Position numbers and translations under genes: made by a program. Positions 22,642 through 29,067 of a stretch of 29,067 nucleotides of DNA are shown here, in pieces. Each line of letters starts with the position of its first letter. Position 1 is the first letter of the stretch. The DNA is from Glaciecola sp965658765 (GTDB lineage: Bacteria; Pseudomonadota; Gammaproteobacteria; Enterobacterales; Alteromonadaceae): assembly GCA_965658765.1 (NCBI GenBank), contig CBFHTO010000045.1, positions 1-29,067 of the forward strand, given 5' to 3'. The notes below the pieces were generated by a model. The model was not told the origin of the DNA. It saw nothing but the letters and a program-made list of their open reading frames with translations, and did not search any database.

Positions 22642-25032
22642 TTGTCAAAACCCTTTTACACCCTAATTATTGCTTTTGCTCTTATATTTTCCTCTGCGTT
22701 AATACATGCAGATGAGTTCTATAATGGAAAAGAATTAAAAAACGGATTCGTTAATATTATTTACGATCCAAGTAACGATAGCGTCTTTCTTGAAATAGAG
22801 AAAACATATTTGAATCAATCTATGATCTTTCAAAGTAGCTTGCCTAGGGGGATTGGTTCGAATGATATAGGCCTGGACAGAGGTCAATTAGGCGATACGA
22901 GATTAGTGCAATTTGAACGCTTTGGTAACAAAATTTTGTTAAAGCAGATCAATACAAAGTACAGAGCTAGTTCTAGCAATACTGCCGAAAAATTGAGTAT
23001 CGACGAAGCTTTTGCAGACTCCGTAATTGCAGGATTTACAATAGCTCACGAAACTAAGTCTAATATAGTTTTTGACTACACTCATTTTTTATTAAGTGAC
23101 ATTCATGGCGTTTCTGAACGCTTGAGCAACCGAGCACAAGGTTCGTACAGCTTAGATAAAACGCGTTCTGGCATATTCCAAGAGAGAACTAAAGCATTTC
23201 CAAAAAATACAGAATTAGAAGCAATCATTACATTTGCCGGTAACCCCAGTGGTCAATACATAAAAGACGTCAGCCCCGACGCCAAAAGCGTCACGGTACA
23301 TATGCACCATTCTTTTGTTGACTTACCGAACCAAAATTATGAAGTCAGAGCTTTTCATCCTTTTTCAGGGTTTTGGAAACATAGTTTTTTTGATTACTCT
23401 GTACCCATCGATGCGCAAATGGAGCAAAAATTAATTCCTCGGCATCGACTCAAAAAAGTCGATCCGACGGCATCGAGTAGTGAAGCAATCGAACCAATTA
23501 TTTATTATCTAGACCCAGGAATACCGGAACCCGTTTTCTCAGCCTTAAAAGAAGGTGCGCTCTGGTGGGATCAGGCCTTCTCCGCCATTGGTTATAAAAA
23601 TGCATTTCAGGTAAAAGTATTGCCAGAAGATGCTGACCCAATGGATATCCGTTATAACGTTATCCAATGGGTGCATAGAGCAACGAGAGGCTGGAGTTAC
23701 GGCTCATCAGTTATAGATCCTAGAACAGGAGAAATCATAAAGGGGCATGTTACTCTTGGTAGCCTTAGAGTGCGTCAAGATTTCTTAATTGCAAATGGTT
23801 TTACTTCTCCGTTTGATTCCATAGACGCAGATACTTCCGAGCAACTACAGCTCGCATTAAACCGCATTAAACAGCTATCGGCGCATGAAGTAGGGCATAC
23901 ACTTGGGATAGCTCACAACTTTGCAGCGAGTGAAAAAGCTAGAGCGTCAGTAATGGACTATCCACATCCAATGATAGTATTGGACGATGATGAAATTGAT
24001 TTATCTAAAGCATACGATCAGGGGATTGGTGTATGGGATATACATGCGGTTGAATACGGGTATCAAGACTTTCCAGAGTCTTTTGATGTACGTGGCTCGT
24101 TACTAAAAATCATCGATAAAGCCAAGCAGGCGGGCTTAACATACAAATCTGATCCGGACACTAGAATTGCCAAACGAGCGTCTGCAGACGGTCACTTATG
24201 GGATAACGGTAATAACCCCATATTGGAGTTTAATCGAGTTGCAAAACTTCGAGAGTTTGCCTTAAACAACTTTAGTACTAAATCATTGCCATTTAACGCT
24301 GACTTGTCCTCACTAGAGGAACGTTTGGTACCAATTTATTATTCGCATCGCTACCAATTAGATGCAGTAGCTAAACAGGTGTCTGGTCTTCAATACGAAT
24401 ATTCAACAAAGACAGAGTCAAATCAAGATACAAGTCAGTTTGTTCGATTCCAAGATGCTAAAATACAGAAACAGGCGCTAGATGTATTGGTAGCGAGCGC
24501 GAGCGCAGACTTTCTGAGCTTACCTGACAGCATTACTGCTTTGATCCCACCAAAAGCTTATGGAAGTTCAAGGAATAGAGAAAGCATGCCAAGCAGAATG
24601 GGAATTGCTTTTGACCCACTTACTGCTGCTGAGTCTATTTCTGCTTACAGTGTAAATATACTGCTGCAAAGTGAACGTTTGAACAGACTGTCGTATCAGG
24701 CGAGTGTAAACAATGATATCCCGAGTCCAAAGCAGGTATTTGATTCACTCTTTGCTACTTTAATTTCAATCAACTCAACAACACCACTAGAGACGAGAAT
24801 AAAATCGAACACGCTCTCGATATTCTTCGACTTGTTGAAAGATGAAAACTTATCATCAGAAGTACAATTATCGGCTCAGGAAGTATTGTTGGATTTCGAA
24901 TTTTGGCTGACTAAAAACAGCAAAAATGCTGCCAACAGAGTTTTATTAAAATATTTACAGCAATATTGGGTAAGCGGTGAATGGGGTTTACACCAGAATA
25001 TAAAACCTCTTCCACCTGGCTCTCCGATTTAA
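22642..25032 (+). CDS. Secreted zinc metalloprotease (DUF5117/DUF4953-type)
   Basis: This 796-residue protein starts at TTG, chosen because AAGGA lies 7 bases upstream and the product then begins with a signal peptide (about 1-24, ending IHA). The N-terminal ~250 residues match the DUF5117-like region of large bacterial zinc-dependent metalloproteases (for example DPSNDSVFLEIEK, MIFQSSLPRGIGSND, MHHSFVDLPNQNYEVRAFHP). The catalytic zinc motif HEVGHTLGIAH is at 415-425, an HExxHxxGxxH site of metzincin type. It is followed by SVMDYPHP, which supplies the Met-turn. The C-terminal ~300 residues are mainly helical. It is predicted to be periplasmic or exported; the substrate is unknown. It converges with hemN, leaving two bases between stop codons. 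Confidence 0.9.
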   Translation: MSKPFYTLIIAFALIFSSALIHADEFYNGKELKNGFVNIIYDPSNDSVFLEIEKTYLNQSMIFQSSLPRGIGSNDIGLDRGQLGDTRLVQFERFGNKILLKQINTKYRASSSNTAEKLSIDEAFADSVIAGFTIAHETKSNIVFDYTHFLLSDIHGVSERLSNRAQGSYSLDKTRSGIFQERTKAFPKNTELEAIITFAGNPSGQYIKDVSPDAKSVTVHMHHSFVDLPNQNYEVRAFHPFSGFWKHSFFDYSVPIDAQMEQKLIPRHRLKKVDPTASSSEAIEPIIYYLDPGIPEPVFSALKEGALWWDQAFSAIGYKNAFQVKVLPEDADPMDIRYNVIQWVHRATRGWSYGSSVIDPRTGEIIKGHVTLGSLRVRQDFLIANGFTSPFDSIDADTSEQLQLALNRIKQLSAHEVGHTLGIAHNFAASEKARASVMDYPHPMIVLDDDEIDLSKAYDQGIGVWDIHAVEYGYQDFPESFDVRGSLLKIIDKAKQAGLTYKSDPDTRIAKRASADGHLWDNGNNPILEFNRVAKLREFALNNFSTKSLPFNADLSSLEERLVPIYYSHRYQLDAVAKQVSGLQYEYSTKTESNQDTSQFVRFQDAKIQKQALDVLVASASADFLSLPDSITALIPPKAYGSSRNRESMPSRMGIAFDPLTAAESISAYSVNILLQSERLNRLSYQASVNNDIPSPKQVFDSLFATLISINSTTPLETRIKSNTLSIFFDLLKDENLSSEVQLSAQEVLLDFEFWLTKNSKNAANRVLLKYLQQYWVSGEWGLHQNIKPLPPGSPI

Positions 25033-25034
25033 TG

Positions 25035-26423
25035 TTAGATCACTCTGCTATAGCGCAGTTGATGCATGGGTTTCGATAAATATTGATCGAAATTCATGCA
25101 TATATTTCTGACTAATAGACGACCTCGAGGGAAGATTTTTAAATGCGTGTCTGTATTTTCGAGCAGATTGTCGTCAATAAAAGCATCTAATTGTGACAAG
25201 CTATCGCAAAAGTACTGGTCGAAATCAATTTCGTATTTAGCAGAAAAGTCAGCCTTATTCACATATAAGTTGCACATTAATTGATGGATTATTGCCCTGT
25301 GAATTTGGTCTTCTTTGCTCAGTGATACGCCTTTCTCAAGCGGTATTCTTTGCTCATCTATCGCAGCATAGTACTCTCCAAGCTTTTTCACATTTTGAGC
25401 GTAGGCGGTTTCAAAATTACTGATTGAAGATACACCTAAACCTAACAAGGCATTTGCTGAATCAGTGGTATAGCCTTGGAAGTTTCTCGACAAACTTTGG
25501 TTCGATGCTGCAATACTAAGTTCGTCTTCTGGTTTTGCAAAATGGTCCATACCAATGAACTCATAACCTTGATTGCTTAATTCTGATATGCTTTGTCTAA
25601 ACAAAGCAAACTTTTCATCGCTGTTTGGTAACCAGTCATCCTTTATTTTTCGTTGTGCAGAAAATAGATTAGGCATATGTGCATAGCTAAACAGCGAAAT
25701 CCTATCGGGGTTCATCGCTTTAACTTGATCTAGTGTTTCTTTCAAGGTTGAGTCAGTTTGCTTTGGCAAACCGTATATCAAGTCGATGTTGACAGATTTA
25801 AACTTCAATGACTTTGCCCGTTCAATTAGCTGCAGAATAAAGTCAGTGCTTTGTAAGCGATTTATTTTTTCTTGAACAACTTCGTTTACATCTTGTACGC
25901 CGATACTAATTCGATTAAAGCCTATCTCTTTTAATTCATTTACGTAGTCTAGTTCGATTTTTCTTGGGTCGATCTCAATACTTTGCTCAAGTCCAGGCTT
26001 AAGTTTAAACTTAGTATTAATATGCTCTAACAATGATGACAATTGCTGTTTATCCAGAAAGCTTGGCGTGCCCCCGCCAAAATGTATGTGCTCGACTGTA
26101 AATCCGTCAAACATTTTGCATCGCATATCTATTTCTGTTTTTAGGTAGGCCAGATATTTTTCAATTTTATCTTGATTGCGAGTAACGATTTTATTGCAAC
26201 CACAGTAATAGCAAAGCGAGTGACAAAAAGGAATATGAAGGTATAAGGACAGGCTCCGCTGATTATGCGCTTTTAGAGTAGATACAGCTTCAATAATATT
26301 GGATTCTGTAAAATCTGAGTCAAACGCTACGGCTGTGGGATAGGAAGTGTACCTTGGCCCTGCGGTATTATACTTTTTCAACATTTTCTTATCAAAGAAA
26401 TCGGCGATTTGTGAATTATGCAT
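25035..26423 (-). CDS. hemN: Oxygen-independent coproporphyrinogen III oxidase
   Basis: This radical-SAM enzyme of haem synthesis converts coproporphyrinogen III to protoporphyrinogen IX without oxygen. The 462-residue protein begins with the HemN-type GPRYTSYPTA motif. It has HIPFCHSLCYYCGCNK, where Cys67, Cys71 and Cys74 bind the 4Fe-4S cluster and Cys76 is the extra conserved Cys. GGGTPS and the SIGVQD segment of the SAM barrel follow, then the C-terminal HemN domain. Length matches true HemN (~457), unlike the shorter HemW. Upstream is an FNR-type box placed exactly for class II activation, consistent with induction when oxygen is low. The 3' end nearly abuts the convergent metalloprotease gene. 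Confidence 0.96.
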   Translation of the reverse strand: MHNSQIADFFDKKMLKKYNTAGPRYTSYPTAVAFDSDFTESNIIEAVSTLKAHNQRSLSLYLHIPFCHSLCYYCGCNKIVTRNQDKIEKYLAYLKTEIDMRCKMFDGFTVEHIHFGGGTPSFLDKQQLSSLLEHINTKFKLKPGLEQSIEIDPRKIELDYVNELKEIGFNRISIGVQDVNEVVQEKINRLQSTDFILQLIERAKSLKFKSVNIDLIYGLPKQTDSTLKETLDQVKAMNPDRISLFSYAHMPNLFSAQRKIKDDWLPNSDEKFALFRQSISELSNQGYEFIGMDHFAKPEDELSIAASNQSLSRNFQGYTTDSANALLGLGVSSISNFETAYAQNVKKLGEYYAAIDEQRIPLEKGVSLSKEDQIHRAIIHQLMCNLYVNKADFSAKYEIDFDQYFCDSLSQLDAFIDDNLLENTDTHLKIFPRGRLLVRNICMNFDQYLSKPMHQLRYSRVI

Positions 26424-26459
26424 AGGGTGAGCTAACTATATGATTTTACAAAGATGAGC

Positions 26460-26501
26460 AGTATAAACTTCGCCTTGTCGCTAAACTTTGATCTAGGTTA
26501 A
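26460..26501 (-). promoter_or_regulatory. Class II FNR-type promoter of hemN
   Basis: The plus strand reads TTGATCTAGGTTAA at 26488-26501: one perfect half-site (TTGAT) and one 3-of-5 half-site against TTGAT-N4-ATCAA. On the hemN strand, TATACT occupies 26465-26460. The box centre is exactly 29 bases before this hexamer, the spacing for a site centred at -41.5. The start of transcription would be near 26453, about 30 bases before the ATG. Confidence 0.65.
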
Positions 26502-26631
26502 GTTTTACTGCCGCTAACACATATTTCTGATGAATAGGGCATCATCATATTTAAAAATTACTCTTTTAACGCTCAAGCAATTAACCTTAAATTAACAATT
26601 CTCGTTTTCCCAAACTGGACAAGAACGTCGC

Positions 26632-27315
26632 ATGGCAAAATTGATATTAGTGAGACACGCTCAGGCTTCATTTGGAGCAGATGATTATGATAATTTAAGC
26701 GACTTAGGTCATGTGCAATCAGAGTTATTGGGGCAGTATTTCAAATCAAGAGGAGTGAATTTTGACCTCATCATAACCGGGAATATGAAAAGACATAAAC
26801 AGACCGCTGCGGGTATCCTAAAACATGCAGAAAACAATGAATCGATTCATAAACAACAAATGGTTGATTCAAGTTGGGATGAATTTGATTTTCAGACAAT
26901 AGTTTCTTCATTCCTACAAAGAAATAGTGCTATGAGCCCCGCAAAAAATGCGCCTCGTAAAGAATGGTATCGTGTATTAAGATTAGCGATGATTGCATGG
27001 TCAAACGATCAGTTGTGCCCAGCTCCTCAAGAATCTTGGCTGTCATTTAACGAGAGGGTAATAAAAGGCGCTAACTCTATTTTAAGTACAGATGCAAAGA
27101 CCGTCTTAGTCGTTAGTTCGGGTGGGGCGATGGCAATGTTTCTTAGGTCAATCTTCAATGCATCTGTTGAACAAGCCGTATCCTTTAATCTGCAAATAAA
27201 AAATACTTCTGTAAACGAGTTTTATTTTAATACCGATGGATTTCAATTGGCGAGTTTTAATAACGTCCCTCATTTAGACACTCAAGAACATATTTCCAAA
27301 ATCACCTATAGCTAA
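26632..27315 (+). CDS. Histidine-phosphatase-family protein lacking the second catalytic His
   Basis: This 227-residue protein of the phosphoglycerate-mutase-like fold has the N-terminal phosphate site LILVRHAQAS (R8, H9) and a second Arg near GNMKRHKQT. The acidic residue is around SWDEFDF. The motif that normally reads S-H-G-G is VSSGG (S163), so the second catalytic His is Ser. From memory, related proteins encoded beside acyl-CoA dehydrogenases also carry TSGG here, which suggests a subfamily trait rather than a mutation. It begins the right-hand operon; the next gene starts 19 bases after its stop. Phosphatase activity on a phosphorylated intermediate or CoA derivative is possible but unproven. 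Confidence 0.85.
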   Translation: MAKLILVRHAQASFGADDYDNLSDLGHVQSELLGQYFKSRGVNFDLIITGNMKRHKQTAAGILKHAENNESIHKQQMVDSSWDEFDFQTIVSSFLQRNSAMSPAKNAPRKEWYRVLRLAMIAWSNDQLCPAPQESWLSFNERVIKGANSILSTDAKTVLVVSSGGAMAMFLRSIFNASVEQAVSFNLQIKNTSVNEFYFNTDGFQLASFNNVPHLDTQEHISKITYS

Positions 27316-27334
27316 ACAGTGTAAGGAGTCATCT

Positions 27335-28564
27335 GTGAACTTTGATCATAGTGAAAAAACAAAGCAATTAATGAAACAAATACAAGCGTTTATGGATGCC
27401 GAGATATACCCGATTGAAAACAGTTACCATCAAGAAGTGATAGACACAAAAACGCTTTGGAGGACTCCAGCAACAATGAGTCGTTTAAAGGAAAAGGCTC
27501 GTTCTCATGGACTATGGAACTTGTTTTTGCCCGAAGAATATCAACCGTTTGGAGCCGGTTTGAGCAATTTAGAATACGCTCCTTTGTGCGAGTTAATGGG
27601 ACGAGTTCTATGGAGCTCCGAAGTATTTAATTGCAGTGCACCAGATACGGGCAATATGGAGGTACTTGCGAAATACGGTAGCGATGAGCAAAAAGAGCTC
27701 TGGCTGAAGCCTTTATTGAATGGAGAAATCCGTTCGGGATTTGCAATGACCGAGCCAGAAGTTGCATCGTCTGATGCGACTAACATCTCGACCAGTATTG
27801 TCAGAGATGGTGATGAGTATGTAATCAATGGTCGAAAGTGGTACACGAGTGGAGCGATGAACGAAAATTGCAAAATTATGATCGTTATGGGCAAAACAGA
27901 TCCCGAAGCTCCTCGGCATCAACAGCAATCTCAAATATTGGTTCCGATTGATACCAAGGGTGTCACTATTGTTCGTCCGATGAGTGCAATGGGGTATTTA
28001 GATGAACCAATCGGTCACGCAGAAGTGTTGTTTGAAAATGTGCGAGTGCCAGCTGGTAATCTTATATTAGGCGAAGGTAGAGGCTTTGAAATTGCGCAAG
28101 GTAGGCTTGGTCCAGGCCGCATACACCACTGTATGCGTTTGATAGGCTGTGCTCAAAGAGCACTTGATTTAAGTTGTGAGCGGGTTGAACAACGAATCGC
28201 TTTTGGAAAACCGCTTAGTAAGCAACAATCTGTTCGTGAGAATATAGCGCAAATGCACTGTAAGATTGAGCAAGCTCGATTACTGACATTCAAAGCAGCA
28301 GATCAGATGGATAAGTACGGTAACAAAGTAGCAAAAAATATTATTGCTGCAATCAAAATCGTGGCGCCAAAAATGGCTTGTGAAGTAATAGATGACGCGA
28401 TTCAAATGCACGGAGCTCTTGGCACATCGCAAGATTCGATTTTAAGTGCAACATTGGCTTATGCGCGAACTATTCGACTGGCCGACGGCCCTGATCAAGT
28501 GCATATGATGCAGTTGGGCAAAAACCTCGTGGCGCAGCATAATGCGACTTTACACAAGAACTAA
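27335..28564 (+). CDS. Acyl-CoA dehydrogenase, ACAD10/11-like
   Basis: This FAD flavoenzyme of 409 residues desaturates an acyl-CoA. The GTG start has AAGGAG 6 bases upstream. The N-terminal helical domain leads to the FAD/substrate motif GFAMTEPEVASSDATNI, then FVIN-like VINGRKWYTSGA. The central stretch is GRLGPGRIHHCMR with ALDLSCERVEQRIAFGKPL. The C-terminus has IQMHGALGTSQDSIL and the motif RLADGPDQVHMMQL. The GPGRIHHCMR and ADGPDxVH signatures are those of the ACAD10/11-like group, which in bacteria often works with an aminoglycoside-phosphotransferase-like kinase on hydroxyacyl-CoAs. No such kinase is inside the window; it may lie to the right. It is in an operon with the phosphatase-like gene and the quinone oxidoreductase. 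Confidence 0.93.
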   Translation: MNFDHSEKTKQLMKQIQAFMDAEIYPIENSYHQEVIDTKTLWRTPATMSRLKEKARSHGLWNLFLPEEYQPFGAGLSNLEYAPLCELMGRVLWSSEVFNCSAPDTGNMEVLAKYGSDEQKELWLKPLLNGEIRSGFAMTEPEVASSDATNISTSIVRDGDEYVINGRKWYTSGAMNENCKIMIVMGKTDPEAPRHQQQSQILVPIDTKGVTIVRPMSAMGYLDEPIGHAEVLFENVRVPAGNLILGEGRGFEIAQGRLGPGRIHHCMRLIGCAQRALDLSCERVEQRIAFGKPLSKQQSVRENIAQMHCKIEQARLLTFKAADQMDKYGNKVAKNIIAAIKIVAPKMACEVIDDAIQMHGALGTSQDSILSATLAYARTIRLADGPDQVHMMQLGKNLVAQHNATLHKN

Positions 28565-28594
28565 ATAGCAACCAAATAAGAACCGGAATAAATC

Positions 28595-29067
28595 ATGAAA
28601 GCCATTGTATGTAATGAATTTAGCTCAGTATCGAATTTATCCTTTGAAGACGTAAAAACCCCATCATGCGGTGCAAACGAGGTCCTTGTGTCGGTTTCCG
28701 CTGCAGGTGTCAATTTCCCTGATAGCCTTTTAGTACAAGGCCTATACCAAATGAAGCCTGAACTACCGTTTATACCAGGTAGTGAAATTGCAGGAGTTAT
28801 TGAACAATGTGGAGAGAAGGTAAAACATCTCAAAGTAGGGATGAGAGTAATTGGTATATGTCAACTTGGTGGCTATGCTGAAAAAGTAGCCGTACCAGCA
28901 ATGCATGTAATGCCTATTCCCGATGCAATTCCCTTGACTGAAGCGGCTGGATTAACTACCGCTCATGCAACTGCGCATCATGCACTTAAACAAAGAGCAA
29001 AATTAGATAAAGGGCAAACTTTGCTAGTTACTGGCGCAGCTGGAGGTACTGGTCTTGCTGCGGTGCA
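28595..29067 (+). CDS. NADPH:quinone oxidoreductase (MDR family), 3' end missing
   Basis: The ATG at 28595 opens a frame that runs to the window edge without a stop (157 full codons). The N-terminus MKAIVCNEF, then VSAAGVNFPDSLLVQGLYQ, PFIPGSEIAGVIEQ and GGYAEKVAVP match zeta-crystallin-like quinone oxidoreductases. The start of the nucleotide-binding fold, LLVTGAAGGTGLAAVQ, follows. The zinc-binding Cys and His residues of alcohol dehydrogenases are absent, as expected for this branch. It reduces quinones or enones with NADPH, or acts as an enoyl reductase on acyl-CoA-related substrates. It starts 30 bases after the acyl-CoA dehydrogenase stop, in the same operon. The upstream ribosome site (CCGGAATAAATC) is moderate. 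Confidence 0.92.
   Translation, partial: MKAIVCNEFSSVSNLSFEDVKTPSCGANEVLVSVSAAGVNFPDSLLVQGLYQMKPELPFIPGSEIAGVIEQCGEKVKHLKVGMRVIGICQLGGYAEKVAVPAMHVMPIPDAIPLTEAAGLTTAHATAHHALKQRAKLDKGQTLLVTGAAGGTGLAAV

Noticed and set aside
25096..25284. Small plus-strand frame inside hemN
   Set aside because: It is antisense to the conserved C-terminal HemN domain and has no ribosome site.
28561..28833. Minus-strand frame at the right end
   Set aside because: It lies opposite the clearly recognisable start of the quinone oxidoreductase gene.

Overview
The window reads as a chromosomal stretch of an AT-rich marine-type gammaproteobacterium, most likely from the Alteromonadales (inference). The basis is a quinone-linked D-lactate dehydrogenase very close to the enterobacterial Dld, an oxygen-independent HemN behind a well-placed FNR-type box, OmpR/QseC-style two-component genes, and large periplasmic propeller sensors typical of that order. 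There is no rRNA, tRNA, CRISPR array, transposase or phage structural gene. The gene at 5814-6371 is the only one whose base composition stands out as possibly acquired.

Layout. Bases 1-1724 hold the end of an unrecognised charged, helix-rich protein and a membrane-anchored protein with a (Ser-Gln)10 linker. Bases 1881-5430 hold a short RNase J-type ribonuclease, two small membrane proteins and a small outer-membrane barrel. Bases 5431-6700 are a sparse region around an orphan gene. On the minus strand, 9843-6701 encodes an OmpR-type regulator, its kinase and a lipoprotein serine hydrolase. The intergenic region upstream of the regulator carries helically phased TTnACCC heptamers and is shared with a divergent lipoprotein aspartic protease that has a PDZ domain (10131-11390). 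Bases 11805-17032 encode Dld, which carries an in-frame Asn-Asn-Ser repeat, overlapping a propeller/PAS sensor that ends without any output domain at a terminator. Then follow an acyl-CoA synthetase with a strong terminator, a PQQ-type sugar dehydrogenase, and a convergent two-receiver regulator.

Bases 21421-22126 contain no protein gene but hold a convincing small-RNA candidate: two strong hairpins, the second a terminator whose loop carries UCCUCC, complementary to Shine-Dalgarno sequences. After that come a small unknown gene, a large secreted zinc metalloprotease, hemN (minus strand), and a right-hand operon of a histidine-phosphatase-like protein, an acyl-CoA dehydrogenase of the ACAD10/11 type and a quinone oxidoreductase cut by the window edge. 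This last set resembles catabolic clusters for short acyl or hydroxyacyl compounds.

A theme across the window is recent short tandem duplication. Period-13 to period-16 repeats occur in four intergenic sites, and hexamer and nonamer repeats occur in frame inside two genes. No complete novel multi-gene system is evident. The best leads are the small RNA, the sensor without an output domain, and the serine-substituted phosphatase of the acyl-CoA dehydrogenase cluster.
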